DNA from: an uncultured Clostridium sp.
GTDB taxonomy: Bacteria; Bacillota; Clostridia; TANB77; CAG-508
Direction: 5' to 3'
DNA length: 55,377 bases
NCBI GenBank assembly: GCA_947565445.1
Contig: CANOGC010000004.1
Span: 1-55,377, forward strand
Positions 34,159 to 44,426 of the stretch are shown here, one piece after another; positions within the stretch are counted from its first letter, which is position 1; each line of letters starts with the position of its first letter. The notes below the pieces were generated by a model that was not told where the DNA came from, ran no database searches, and saw only the letters and a list, made by a program, of their open reading frames with translations. The translations under genes and the position numbers were made by a program.

Positions 34159-35208
34159 CTAACCAAACATATCGTCTACAATGTCGTGAGTTCCTTCTAT
34201 ATTTTCAGTAACGCTGTTATCTAAATTTAGCAATTCTTTATCTTCGTAAATTACTTTTCTACTATATTCTATTTTTGCAATTTCCTTCATGAATAATTCA
34301 TCTTTCTCTCCACTATATATATTATCATATAGTTTTTCAACTTTATCTCTAATTTTTAAATCTGGAATATACCATCCATAAAACTCTATTTGCTGTAATA
34401 ACCTTTTTGGATATTTGAATGTAACTATTTCTTTATCATGTTTTAAAGTTATTGTTACCATTTGTGCATCTAAATCTTTTATCGAACTAATAATATCACG
34501 TTTCTTTTTATACTCATTATTTGGATTATTAATTAATTCTTGTAACAACATATTCCTATATTGATTTATTTGTAGCATTAATCCTATATTTTCTTGTACA
34601 GTTATTCTTTCATAGTTATTATTAATATATATATTCTCTGCTTTTTCTGGATTATTTATATATTTGTTAAAAATTTTTTTAGAAGTTTCTACTGGACTTT
34701 GTATATATTGCATTATTAAATCTTTAATATGTTCTTCATAACTGTATTCTTCTACTGAAAAATTCATTTCTATATTATCTTCTTTATAAATGTAATCATT
34801 TATAGCATCTTTTTTAATTTTCATATTATTATTTTCATCAGAAATATATTTATCAAAAATTTCCTTACTATTATTCATTAATTGAACTTTGTTTTCTTCT
34901 ATATATGTTTTCAAATATAGATTAGCTCCATCTACTAATTTTGTTCCTATTCTTGATATTTCGCCAGCAAAATAATTACTATATATTTCTTTATTATATT
35001 TTGACTGAAAATCAAATGAAGAACCATATAGTTTTTTGTTAATCCTTTCAAATATTCCCAAAAAATGTAATTCGTTTCCATATTCAAGATTTCCATAGCT
35101 CGGTTTATATATAAAATCAATATTTTCATTATATTTTATTTTTAAAATATCTGTTTTTCCTACTTTTTCAATAGTTTTATTACTATCTAAAAATTCATCT
35201 ATATTCAA
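34159..35208 (-). CDS. ICE protein of unknown function with DIVDDMFG tail
   Basis: A 349-residue soluble, helical protein (LMLQINQYRNMLLQELINN in the middle, strand pair MVTITLKHDKEIVTFKYPKR later). It ends HDIVDDMFG, nearly the same as the end of the protein at 39079 (DIADNMF), although the two are otherwise unlike. It follows the gene at 35225 after 16 bases. No family recognised. Confidence 0.6.
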   Translation of the reverse strand: MNIDEFLDSNKTIEKVGKTDILKIKYNENIDFIYKPSYGNLEYGNELHFLGIFERINKKLYGSSFDFQSKYNKEIYSNYFAGEISRIGTKLVDGANLYLKTYIEENKVQLMNNSKEIFDKYISDENNNMKIKKDAINDYIYKEDNIEMNFSVEEYSYEEHIKDLIMQYIQSPVETSKKIFNKYINNPEKAENIYINNNYERITVQENIGLMLQINQYRNMLLQELINNPNNEYKKKRDIISSIKDLDAQMVTITLKHDKEIVTFKYPKRLLQQIEFYGWYIPDLKIRDKVEKLYDNIYSGEKDELFMKEIAKIEYSRKVIYEDKELLNLDNSVTENIEGTHDIVDDMFG

Positions 35209-35224
35209 TAAAATCCTCCTTTAA

Positions 35225-37234
35225 TTAAGCATAATTGTAGTCATAGTCATCATTAATTTCTTGTTGTTTATACTCATGCAAAATATTCTTTTCTTTCAAA
35301 AAGTCTATCAACTTATCTATTTTTTCATTTATTTTTGTTCTTTCTTCACCTTCTGGAAACGCTTTAATAAGTTCTAATTCTCCTTTATTGTTAGTAGCAA
35401 AACCTAATGCAAGATTAGCATGCCCACATAAATAATCACTCTTATATCCTAATTTATCACTAACATAACAAGCAAAACTACGAGCAAACATTTCTATTGT
35501 ACTTTGCCAATATCCATGATCTTCTTTAGAATATAGATTATCAAATGCAATTGAATTTTTATAAAAATCTGTTTTTATTCTTTCTTCCTTTCCTATTTGA
35601 TGTTTTTTACTGGTAATGCTGTTTTGTAAATATGCAATATTTATCCTATCATCTTTTGAAATAACTTTACCTACAGTTTTTTTTCTTAAATCTGATAATT
35701 CGTCTATCTCTTTATTACCAATTCCTTTTCTTATATAATCAAATAATGTTTCACTTGATTTTTCAGCATTATCTACTAAGTTCTGTATTAATTCATCTTT
35801 TATTTTTATTTGCTCTTTTGTAAGATGTTCTTCTGGAAAAAATGTGTTTATTAGATTTTTAGTTTTATTAATTTGTTTTTCACATTCTTCAACTTGCTTT
35901 TGTATAATTTCAGTTCCAGAAACCATTTTATATTTCATATTATCAACTATATCCTTTATAATTTCTGGTAATGTAGAAGAATTATAGTTTTCAGTTATAA
36001 AACCATTTAATCCTAATTGTTTACCTATAATATCATCTAATGCATGCCCCCATTCATGGGCTAAACTCCCAGCGCCTTTCATTTTAGTTAAATTAATTAC
36101 TTCTCTATCTGGTTCATAATGTGCACGAGCATTTCCACTACCACGAGAACCAAAAGCAATAGACAAACGATTATCCAACGAAATATCTGTAGGTGAAATT
36201 GATAATGCTTTACTTAAATCTAATAAAGCATCATATCCATAATTTAATGATTGTTGTCTGTCATTTTCATTTAACCAATTTCCAAATTCTCCACCTTTGA
36301 AATTAAAAGTATTCATCATATCTTCACCTGTAATATTTTTACCTTTTCTATAATCTTCTCCTATACGAGTTATATGCTCTAATTGCTTTGGAATAAATGC
36401 TCTCTTTCTCTTTTCTTTAGTCACTTTTTCTGTGTTTTTACTTTTATAATTATCTAAAATAAATTTTTCAGCCTCATCTATACTTTCTAAATTATTTTTT
36501 ATAATATGCCTTCCCTGTAATATAAAGATAGTATTATCTTCCCAGTTAGATGGATTACTTAGTTCTCCTTCTGGATAGAGAAAATAAATACTATATTTAT
36601 TTCTTAATTTCATACATATTCTTCCATCTGATTCTTTATCAAATTGTACTTTTTCTTTGTCATATACAAAAATATCAAAATTTGCTAATACTTTTTCATC
36701 ATTGGTATAGCAGAATTGCTTTCTTCTAATTTCATTATCTATTTGCCTAAAATTTTTTATATGACTAGCACTTAATAATCTATTATTCATGAATTCTTTG
36801 GCAGATGATATTACATCAACATAATAAGAATAACTATCCTCACGAATAATATATTTGCTAATATAATTATCATAAAAATTTAAAACTTCATCTTCTGTAG
36901 ATAAACTCATAGCAGCATCTTTTAAATCAGAAACAAAATTAATATAATTCTCTAATTTTTCTTCTATTTCTTCTTGACTAAGACTATATCTCAAAAAAGT
37001 AGGCTTTGTTGGAATTGCATCTCTTATTGTTTTTATAAAATATGCTACTCTAACAGATAATCCATTTTCTACCATTTCGTGATAATTAGGTTTTTTCCAT
37101 ATATTATCTTTGTTTATTAGTTTGTTTTTTTCTGCGTCATTCATGTCTAATAAATCTTCTACAGAAAGACCTCTTTCTTTCCATAAATCTTTTTTAGCAC
37201 CACCAATTTTTTCTCCAAAATCTTGAATCTCCAT
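35225..37234 (-). CDS. Large polyvalent-type protein with zincin (MPTase) domain
   Basis: A 669-residue protein. The N-terminus IQDFGEKIGGAKKDLWKERG is a conserved segment of large polyvalent-type proteins on mobile elements. A middle helical part follows. Around residues 355-410 lies a metallopeptidase-like domain with AHEWGHALDD, the HExxH-type zinc site, preceded by GSRGSGNARAHYEPDREVIN, the substrate-loop region. ArdC-like antirestriction proteins of conjugative elements carry such zincin domains, so a role in protecting incoming DNA is likely. It ends DDYDYNYA. Confidence 0.8.
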   Translation of the reverse strand: MEIQDFGEKIGGAKKDLWKERGLSVEDLLDMNDAEKNKLINKDNIWKKPNYHEMVENGLSVRVAYFIKTIRDAIPTKPTFLRYSLSQEEIEEKLENYINFVSDLKDAAMSLSTEDEVLNFYDNYISKYIIREDSYSYYVDVISSAKEFMNNRLLSASHIKNFRQIDNEIRRKQFCYTNDEKVLANFDIFVYDKEKVQFDKESDGRICMKLRNKYSIYFLYPEGELSNPSNWEDNTIFILQGRHIIKNNLESIDEAEKFILDNYKSKNTEKVTKEKRKRAFIPKQLEHITRIGEDYRKGKNITGEDMMNTFNFKGGEFGNWLNENDRQQSLNYGYDALLDLSKALSISPTDISLDNRLSIAFGSRGSGNARAHYEPDREVINLTKMKGAGSLAHEWGHALDDIIGKQLGLNGFITENYNSSTLPEIIKDIVDNMKYKMVSGTEIIQKQVEECEKQINKTKNLINTFFPEEHLTKEQIKIKDELIQNLVDNAEKSSETLFDYIRKGIGNKEIDELSDLRKKTVGKVISKDDRINIAYLQNSITSKKHQIGKEERIKTDFYKNSIAFDNLYSKEDHGYWQSTIEMFARSFACYVSDKLGYKSDYLCGHANLALGFATNNKGELELIKAFPEGEERTKINEKIDKLIDFLKEKNILHEYKQQEINDDYDYNYA

Positions 37235-37260
37235 ATTTTCTCCTTTGCAATATAAAAATA

Positions 37261-37725
37261 CTAGGCATATTTCATTTCAAAATCCTCTGTATTCGATTTT
37301 GAAAGTTCTGAATTACTTACTTGCCTAGTATTTTCTCTTTCTAAATTCCTTAATATTTGCTTATCTAGTTCTAATAAATTTTCTGACAGATTTTCTAGTG
37401 TAGAATATCTGTTACTACCACCAGTCCAATCTGTTTCATGTTCCATAGTTCGATATAAAATTTTATTTGCCCATTCATTTTTCCAATATCTAACGTCTGA
37501 TATTGAAATATAATAAAATTTATTTGTAGAATTACTCTTCATTACTGCTGAAAAATTATAATGACTTCCACTAAATGAATGAAGTTCAAATCCAATTTCC
37601 TTACCGATTTCTTTTAGTAAAAATCTATATCCTCTCTGAAAATCTTTATACTCTTGTGAGGTAACCCCTCCACAATCTTCAATAGTTCTATCGTACCATT
37701 GTTTTAAAAAATCTTTTACTTTCAA
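37261..37725 (-). CDS. ICE protein of unknown function, 154 aa
   Basis: Starts MKVKDFLKQWYDRTIEDCGG behind AGGAGG-like sequence. The middle is strand-rich (FELHSFSGSHYNFSAVMKSN, then FYYISISDVRYWKNEW) and the end is helical with an EDFEMKYA tail. The same small domain recurs on Clostridial conjugative elements. Function unknown. Confidence 0.6.
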   Translation of the reverse strand: MKVKDFLKQWYDRTIEDCGGVTSQEYKDFQRGYRFLLKEIGKEIGFELHSFSGSHYNFSAVMKSNSTNKFYYISISDVRYWKNEWANKILYRTMEHETDWTGGSNRYSTLENLSENLLELDKQILRNLERENTRQVSNSELSKSNTEDFEMKYA

Positions 37726-37737
37726 TTTTAAATCCTC

Positions 37738-39063
37738 CTATATATTATAATCAAAGTCATCTATTGCTTTCTCATAAACTTCCTCCTTTTTATTTTCTAT
37801 TACTAAATCTTTATTATTGGCATGGCTTTTCATAAATTCCAACTCTTGCAATTTTTGAGTATAAAATTGTTTTTTATTTATTAATCTATCTAAACTAACT
37901 TTTAAATGATATTTACCTTCTATATATGGTCCATCTTCAATGTCTGGAACAAGTGTAAAGTCTTTAAATGGATATTTTAATTCTTCTTTTAATTTAGCCT
38001 TCTGTTCATCATCCATTTTCATTTTACATTGTAATTGCTCATAATCTGACTTATTTATTTCTAGTTCTTTTTCTTTGGTATTTAATTGAGTTTCTAATAA
38101 AAACACATTCTGTTGTATATTATTAGCTTTTATTATGTCTTTTTTCTTAGTTCCTCTAATAAAATCAATAATATTATATTTTTTATTTTTTACATCATTT
38201 AAGTTATTTAGAGATTCATCTAATTTTATTTGTAATTCTACTTGTTTATTTTCTGTTGATTTAATAGCATCTATATAATGTAATTCAGTTCCTACAGAGT
38301 TGAATTCTCTTTCTTCAAAATCTATTAATTTATAATATTTGTCCTTATTTTCAATAATATATAAGGCTTGATTACATTCTTCTATCTCACTATTAAAATA
38401 TGATGGAAAATCTTGATTGAATAAAGGTATAGCTTTATTCATAAATTCTTCGTTATGTTTATTTTCTAATAAAGAATTATATAAATAATATTCTGTAGAG
38501 TGTATAGTTACATCTAATCCACCATAATATGATATTAAATCATTATTTACATCATTATCATGGTCGAGTTCAGCTTTTCTTTTTAGATTCTTGTATCTGC
38601 CAATCAACATTTCATCAGAATTTTCTAATTCATTTTCTGGTATGAAACTAAAAATCAAATCATCATCTACTGATAATAAGTTTTTGGTAGATAAGTCGAT
38701 ATTATATAAAAAATCTACATCATTTGATATTTTTTCTTTTTCACTAAATTCAAAAAGTGCAATATATTTATTTGCTATTTTTGAGAAGATATATACATCC
38801 TCTCCTTCATGAGAAACTACACCTCCACCAGCAAAATCAAAAGTTCCCCACGATTTCTCAATTCCTATTCCATATCCATTTTGTAAGTAAATTTTTTGAG
38901 TATGACATTCATAATATGGTTCATCAACATCTGTAAATGTTTCAAAATATTCATTTTCAAATATTTCTTTGAATTTTGTAATTGCCTCATCTGGTGTATT
39001 TATGTTTTTAAATTCATCAAAAAATTTTTGCATTTTTTCTTTTATTTCTTTTAAATCTACCAT
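37738..39063 (-). CDS. ICE protein with coiled coil and FDYNI tail
   Basis: A 441-residue protein. The N-terminal third is a strand-rich domain (GYGIGIEKSWGTFDFAGGG, probably a small beta barrel). Residues 250-390 form a long coiled coil. It ends KAIDDFDYNI. Same operon as its neighbours. No enzyme motif seen. Confidence 0.6.
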   Translation of the reverse strand: MVDLKEIKEKMQKFFDEFKNINTPDEAITKFKEIFENEYFETFTDVDEPYYECHTQKIYLQNGYGIGIEKSWGTFDFAGGGVVSHEGEDVYIFSKIANKYIALFEFSEKEKISNDVDFLYNIDLSTKNLLSVDDDLIFSFIPENELENSDEMLIGRYKNLKRKAELDHDNDVNNDLISYYGGLDVTIHSTEYYLYNSLLENKHNEEFMNKAIPLFNQDFPSYFNSEIEECNQALYIIENKDKYYKLIDFEEREFNSVGTELHYIDAIKSTENKQVELQIKLDESLNNLNDVKNKKYNIIDFIRGTKKKDIIKANNIQQNVFLLETQLNTKEKELEINKSDYEQLQCKMKMDDEQKAKLKEELKYPFKDFTLVPDIEDGPYIEGKYHLKVSLDRLINKKQFYTQKLQELEFMKSHANNKDLVIENKKEEVYEKAIDDFDYNI

Positions 39064-39078
39064 AATAATATCCTTTTA

Positions 39079-39681
39079 TTAAAACATATTATCTGCTATA
39101 TCTTTGTCATTATTTGCAATTGGAACTTTAATACCATTGATTTCTTTATACAAGTCTTTTACTTCAAGATGTGTAGTAATATATTCTAATACATCATCAA
39201 TAGAATATTGAGTATCTTCATCTAAAAAGCCAGAAATAAATATAAAGTCTATTTCATTATCTTCGTTCCCTTCTTTTACCTCTCCAAATAATCCATCTGA
39301 TAAAGTATTCAAAGCAAATGGGGGATGCCATTCCTTTTGTGCTTTTCTTATATTATTTGCAAAATCATTAATTCCAATAGCAACACAAGAAGTATCTATC
39401 CCTATTTCAAATTCAGTAATTTTATCTCTTGCACTATGAGAAAAACTACCATCTTCTTTTAAGAAATAGGAATCTTTAGAATTATGAACTAATATAAAAA
39501 ATTCTACTCCATTAATTTGAATTTTATCTATTTTTTCGGAGTAATCGTGTATTTCTATATCAATATTCATATCTTTTCCATTAATATTTGTTCTTTCATA
39601 TCTCACTTGAACATCTTTTCCATAACTTGGATCAGAAACTATTATTTGATTTAGCTCTTTTATTTTTCCTCCAAATTTCAT
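39079..39681 (-). CDS. ICE protein of unknown function with DIADNMF tail
   Basis: A 200-residue soluble protein with a strand-rich first half (VQVRYERTNINGKDMNIDIE region) and a conserved-looking EWHPPFALNTL. It ends NNDKDIADNMF. Between the radical-SAM gene and the coiled-coil protein gene in one operon. No family recognised. Confidence 0.6.
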   Translation of the reverse strand: MKFGGKIKELNQIIVSDPSYGKDVQVRYERTNINGKDMNIDIEIHDYSEKIDKIQINGVEFFILVHNSKDSYFLKEDGSFSHSARDKITEFEIGIDTSCVAIGINDFANNIRKAQKEWHPPFALNTLSDGLFGEVKEGNEDNEIDFIFISGFLDEDTQYSIDDVLEYITTHLEVKDLYKEINGIKVPIANNDKDIADNMF

Positions 39682-39692
39682 ATTACCTCCTT

Positions 39693-40565
39693 CTAAGCAG
39701 CCTTTGTATTTTTATTTTCATTTTCTTTAAAATGTAAATTACAGCAATCTTTTGGATTAGGATTTACATTATCTCTCCAATATTCATAGTGTTCTGTAAC
39801 ATCTTCACATACGGTTAATTCTTTAAACCCTGTTATTAATTGTAATTGTTCTATTTTGGTTTCTAGTGGTATGTGCAAATAATTACTCTGTTTTAGAGTA
39901 TATTTTGCAAAATCAATTTCTTTAAACCATCGCTTTATAAAAGTATTCACTCTTAGAAATTCTACTAAAATCCTATCACATTTTATAGAATTAAGTATCT
40001 CAAAATCAATTAATTCAAAAATAAAAGGGGATAAACGTAATGATACATCATACCCCAATTTATATAATTTCTCGATTGCAGCTATTCTCCTAGATGTACT
40101 AGGTGCTTTTTCATATTGGAAAGCAGTCGTGTCATCTGTAGAAGTAATAGATATTTGAATATGAGCTAATTCCTTATCTAATATTTCCAAATATTTATCA
40201 CTTGCAACCATATCTGATTTTGTTACAATTAGATAATGAATCCTTCTTTTATTTAACAACTGAATTGTTTTATAAGTTACTCTATAAGCATTTTCAAAAG
40301 CTTGGAAACAATCTGTCATTCCTCCTAATCTAACAATAGTACCAGGTTCTATTTTATTAATCTGTTTTTCTATTTTATTTATATCTGCAACTCTAGGATT
40401 TAATGGATTCCATAAGTTTCTAAAATCTAATAAAGATTTAGCATAACAGTAACTACAGTTATGACTACACCCACAACCGTAAGTATCTAATCTTATTGGA
40501 TATTTACATTTATCTAATTCATTTCCTGTTGCTTGTTTATAAAAACTTTTAAATTCTAAAACTAT
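39693..40565 (-). CDS. SPL-family radical SAM protein, possible ATA start
   Basis: A 290-residue protein with the radical-SAM cluster motif YGCGCSHNCSYCYAK (C-x3-C-x2-C) at about residues 26-40. The rest matches spore-photoproduct-lyase-like enzymes (PGTIVRLGGMTDCFQAFENA, HYLIVTKSD, VSLRLSPF). The frame is open upstream to 40565, where the only codon well placed behind AAAGGAGG is ATA; the first ATG (40319) lies after the cysteine motif, which would remove the iron-sulfur cluster. Either the start is a rare ATA or a base differs. It may repair or modify DNA after transfer (inference). Confidence 0.75.
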   Translation of the reverse strand: MVLEFKSFYKQATGNELDKCKYPIRLDTYGCGCSHNCSYCYAKSLLDFRNLWNPLNPRVADINKIEKQINKIEPGTIVRLGGMTDCFQAFENAYRVTYKTIQLLNKRRIHYLIVTKSDMVASDKYLEILDKELAHIQISITSTDDTTAFQYEKAPSTSRRIAAIEKLYKLGYDVSLRLSPFIFELIDFEILNSIKCDRILVEFLRVNTFIKRWFKEIDFAKYTLKQSNYLHIPLETKIEQLQLITGFKELTVCEDVTEHYEYWRDNVNPNPKDCCNLHFKENENKNTKAA

Positions 40566-40587
40566 ATAAATCCCTCCTTTTTTAGTA

Positions 40588-40619
40588 TAAAAAAAGAGAT
40601 ATTAATTTCTTAATATCTC
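40588..40619 (-). terminator. Terminator before the radical-SAM gene
   Basis: GAGATATTAA and TTAATATCTC form a stem, followed on the minus strand by a T-run. Confidence 0.75.
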
Positions 40620-40729
40620 CATAGTTATTATTAAATTTCTAATCTTTAAATTTTAATTTATCAATTGGTCCCAGTAATTTATCATAGTAATTTCGTTATA
40701 TTTTTCGATATTATTTTTTCATTTTTCTT

Positions 40730-41071
40730 TTAATCAACGTCAATATTTTTATATATTGAACTAATTATTTTTCTAGCATTATCTTCATCTTCATATCCAT
40801 AATATCTGAAAAATACTACTTTGCCATCTTTTATATATTCAAAAAACCATCTTTCATTCTTTTCCTTAATATTAACAAATTTAGATTGGTCATTATCAAT
40901 TTTGTTAATGTTTACAAATGTTTTAAAATCTATTAATGCTTTTGAACATTTATCTCTATCTAAATAGTATATAGATCTTCCTACTTCTTGATTATTATTA
41001 TTGTTTGGATATAATATAAATAAATATCCTTTATCTTTCTCTTCTTTTATTACAAATTTATATTTTGCCAT
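40730..41071 (-). CDS. DUF1508-like duplicated small protein
   Basis: A 113-residue protein that looks like two similar halves (YKFVIKEEKDKGYLFILY and FVNIKEKNERWFFEYIKDGK), each with a strand pair then a helix, as in DUF1508/YegP-type proteins. The assignment is tentative. Small and probably soluble. Confidence 0.5.
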   Translation of the reverse strand: MAKYKFVIKEEKDKGYLFILYPNNNNNQEVGRSIYYLDRDKCSKALIDFKTFVNINKIDNDQSKFVNIKEKNERWFFEYIKDGKVVFFRYYGYEDEDNARKIISSIYKNIDVD

Positions 41072-41153
41072 ATTTATAATACTACCTCTCTTTCAAGTAT
41101 TACAATTAAATTGATTCTTATTTTTTTCTAATTCTTTGTTTATTATAGAATAT

Positions 41154-41339
41154 CTATGCACCTTTATTCCTGATTTGTCTTACTAATTCATTAAAATTTA
41201 CACCAGTTATATATCGTAGACTTTCAACTGTTAATAAATTTGAATCCTTAGCAATATTTCTATATTGTTTTTCTAATATTGCTTTATTAAAATTTTTAAT
41301 AAATTTAATAGATTCATTATACTTAGCATTATACCACAT
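41154..41339 (-). CDS. Hypothetical small protein, 61 aa
   Basis: Helical and basic (YNESIKFIKNFNKAILEKQY). Starts just after GGGGGTG. Nothing further can be said. Confidence 0.45.
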   Translation of the reverse strand: MWYNAKYNESIKFIKNFNKAILEKQYRNIAKDSNLLTVESLRYITGVNFNELVRQIRNKGA

Positions 41340-41461
41340 CTTATCACACCCCCTATTTATTTTACCATGTTTTATGTCAATTCTTTGTCGAAATGTGTCG
41401 CTTTTATTGTAAAATAAAAAGAGTTTGTATATCTTTTAGCATTTAGATAAATAAACTGTAA

Positions 41462-41776
41462 TTATTTATCATATGTAAGTAAACCAACAAAAAGTGCTGT
41501 AGTATACTTTTCATTACGTGTCATCATTTTGAGTGTATAATCTAATAAATCTTGTTCTTTAAACATCTCATATATTTTTTTTATCTCTTCTTTATCTAAA
41601 TTACAGTATTCTAAATTTTTTAATCCATCTTCTATTTTTATTCTATCATGCGTATTAAAAAATAATTTCATTTCATCTTCATGTGTTTTTAGATTTTTGT
41701 TTTCGGCAGATTTACGTATAAATTTTCCTAATTTAATAAATGCTTTTTCTTTTTCATTCCACTGTGTTTCAGTCAT
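41462..41776 (-). CDS. Hypothetical helical protein, 104 aa
   Basis: Starts MTETQWNEKEKAFIKLGKFI behind AAAGGA at 41776; an upstream in-frame start has no ribosome binding site. All-helical and charged. A TATAAT lies upstream on the minus strand. No family recognised. Confidence 0.55.
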   Translation of the reverse strand: MTETQWNEKEKAFIKLGKFIRKSAENKNLKTHEDEMKLFFNTHDRIKIEDGLKNLEYCNLDKEEIKKIYEMFKEQDLLDYTLKMMTRNEKYTTALFVGLLTYDK

Positions 41777-42040
41777 AACTATTCCTTTCATAAGAGAGCC
41801 ATCTTGTATTAGTATGGTCTTACCCCACTTATTATACACCATGTGTTAAAGTTAAAACATTCATTATTTCATCATTCTTTTGTAGTTAAACCATAATAAT
41901 ATTATCATATAAAGAAAAAGTTGTAAAGAGTGACTAATCTATATAAATTTACTATTAGTTTAGTAGTATCTTCTTTAATAGTAACACTTTTACAATTCTT
42001 ATTATACAAGTCTATAACCGTAATTTATTTTTTTCCTATT

Positions 42041-43096
42041 TTAATAATCATAGTCAAAACTTTTATATTGTTGTATTTCTTCAAACTTAACATCTAAATT
42101 TTGTTCAATATTATTTTTCATTTTTTGAAACATAGTATTATTTTTTTCGATTGCAATGCTATTACGATTTTTATTACAACAAGCTATAACAAAATTTCCA
42201 CTACCTGCAAACTGATCTAATAATGTTTCATATGGTCGTGAGATGTATTCAATAATTTCTTCTATTAATTCTATTGGTTTTTCAGCCTCCATTATCTTAT
42301 CTTTACTATTTTTGGGTTGATAATCAAATACTGTAGGCAACATTCCAGAAGTACCTTTCATATAATAAACATCTAAATTATTTTCTTGCAACATATCTCT
42401 AATTTCATAAGATGACTTTCCTTTTATGTCTAAATTATTTTCTTTTGCAACTGCAAGATTCTTTTTTGCATCTAGTTTCAAATTTCTAGGTTCGCCATTA
42501 GAAAATATCATAACATCTTCAACATTTTTACTTTTTCTTCCTGTGTTAGAAATGAAATTTCCCTTTTTCCAAGAAACCTTTGCAAAATATTTTAATCCAT
42601 TTTCTTTAGCCATCTGTTTTATTTCATAAAGATATTCATAATTAACTTCTGATTCTTCTGGTAAAAATTCAACTAAAAAGGCTCCATCTTTTAGAACCCT
42701 TTGTTTTTCTTTAAAATCTTTACTTTCATATCTAAAAAGCTCATAGGCAGCGAACTTTCTATTTCCACCAGTTAATGCCTTTTGTAAATCGTATGGATGA
42801 TCGGTAATGATACCATCTACCGACTTATCTTTTATCATAGATAAATCCCTTCCATCACCATTAATAAGTAAACATGTATTTTCTTTACCATCAATTTGTT
42901 TTGTTACTTTATATATACCTCTACTTATTTTTTGAAAAATACCTCTATCAACACCTTCGTAAATACGAGCTCTAATAGATTCATTATTCACATTCATATT
43001 TTTCACATTTTTCACAAGATTAGTTGCCTCTTGCACTGAAAATTGTTCTTCGTCTATAAAATATTCAAACAAATTCATTTGTATCGTATTATCCAA
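42041..43096 (-). CDS. DNA methyltransferase (N4/N6 type) with DHPY motif and FDYDY tail
   Basis: A 351-residue protein. The N-terminal winged helix (about residues 15-65, GVDRGIFQKISRGIYKV) precedes a methyltransferase fold. Motif IV reads TDHPYD rather than the usual DPPY. The SAM loop is LLDQFAGSGNFVIA near the C-terminus, so the motif order is the circularly permuted beta type. It ends QYKSFDYDY. It is encoded upstream of the accessory genes and downstream of the transfer genes. Likely protects ICE DNA; the altered catalytic motif could reduce or change activity. Confidence 0.8.
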   Translation of the reverse strand: MDNTIQMNLFEYFIDEEQFSVQEATNLVKNVKNMNVNNESIRARIYEGVDRGIFQKISRGIYKVTKQIDGKENTCLLINGDGRDLSMIKDKSVDGIITDHPYDLQKALTGGNRKFAAYELFRYESKDFKEKQRVLKDGAFLVEFLPEESEVNYEYLYEIKQMAKENGLKYFAKVSWKKGNFISNTGRKSKNVEDVMIFSNGEPRNLKLDAKKNLAVAKENNLDIKGKSSYEIRDMLQENNLDVYYMKGTSGMLPTVFDYQPKNSKDKIMEAEKPIELIEEIIEYISRPYETLLDQFAGSGNFVIACCNKNRNSIAIEKNNTMFQKMKNNIEQNLDVKFEEIQQYKSFDYDY

Positions 43097-43108
43097 TATA
43101 TATCCCTC

Positions 43109-44408
43109 CTAATTTTCTTTTAATCTAGCAAATCCATAAAAATTAGGTCCATTCCACCATCCATTATTGTATTTTCTAATTCTAACTCCTGATGGATTTC
43201 CACCGAGTATCAATAACCCATTCAGCATTTTCACCATTTATATTTAGTTCTCCCATATAAATTCCTACATGCGAAATACCCCCAGAATTTCCAGTATCAT
43301 AAGTGTCTTTTAGGAATATTAAATCGCCAGCTTTCCTGTCATTTATATTTACTGGATAGCAATAATTATTATAAATTCCTGTTGCACCTGTGTTTGATAT
43401 TATCTTAATTCCACAGTGAGCAAGACAATGTATAACCCAACTAGAACAATCATAGAATTCCATACACTCATCATATTTTAAATTACTGTGATCCATTAGG
43501 TATGGTTTTCCAATATTTTTTAAAAATTCATTATATATTGCTTGAAGATTCGGATCATCTATTTCTATCATATATTGTGTAATTTCATTAAAATTTATAT
43601 TATCTGCTTCCTTTGTATTTTTCAAATTTAGAAAATTTCCTATTGTTGCAATTATTAGAATTATAATGATAATTGGTGCTATTGATGGTAGCATTGATAA
43701 AAGCAGTTTAATTATATCTTCTACTAATTTTGTAACTCTTACTAAAGCATTTGTCGTACTTTTTACTGCTTTCTTTTCAACTCTTCTTATTTTGTTAGTT
43801 ACCTTTTTAGTTACTTTACTTGCAACTCCTTTTACTGGCTTTGTCATTATTCGGCTAGAAACATTTTCAAAACTTTTCAATCCACCTTCATTTAGACCAG
43901 TATTAATTGATTTTCCTACTTTGATTACTTTATTAGTAGTATTATTAATTAGTTTTGCACCCTTTATAACTGTAGATATTCTTTTAGGCAGTTTTTTAGA
44001 AGATTTTTTTACAAAATCTTGGTTTTCCTCTAATTCTCCCTCATTTTCTAAAACATCTTTATTCATGTCTACATTATTTGCTTGCGTACTTATTTTGATA
44101 GTACTTTTAATGATATTAATATTGTTTTTATCATTTGTTTGTAATTCATTATAGTCATCTACTTTTGTTTCAATTTTGCTTACTGTTTCATTTTCAATAT
44201 TTTCTAAACTTTCGCTAGTATCATCTACATTAGTTTCTAATCTACTAGATGGAACTTCGCCTTCGGATATTTTATTTAATTGTTCTGCATACCACTTATT
44301 GATTTGGTTAACACTATCGAGAATAGTATTAGCACCTTTATTTCCATAATCAGCATACTTACTTAAAGAATTTGCAATATCTTTATTCGTATTATTTTCA
44401 TTTGACAT
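43109..44408 (-). CDS. NlpC/P60-type transfer hydrolase, read through a +1 shift
   Basis: About 432 residues. An acidic, low-complexity N-terminal half precedes a membrane segment (MLPSIAPIIIIILIIATIG, about residues 245-263). The C-terminal domain has the NlpC/P60-type catalytic pattern: Cys in FYDCSSWVIH and His in GISHVGIYMG. In-frame reading stops at 43182. Skipping the C of CGG at 43203-43205 gives VIDTGGNPSGVRI and a normal end at 43109. In Gram-positive conjugation such enzymes (like Tn916 Orf14 or TcpG) cut the wall for the transfer channel. It is encoded directly after VirB4. Confidence 0.88.
43203..43205 (-). other. CGG +1 shift site 3 (NlpC/P60)
   Basis: Coding strand: GAT ACT, C, GGT GGA AAT. 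Skipping the C turns DTRWKSIRS-stop into DTGGNPSGVRI. Confidence 0.85.
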
Positions 44409-44426
44409 AGGTTAATATTCTCCTAT

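Noticed and set aside
43666..44154. Plus-strand open frame rich in hydrophobic residues opposite the NlpC/P60 gene
   Set aside because: It is antisense to a well-supported gene, and its composition follows from the Lys/Ser-rich coding strand.
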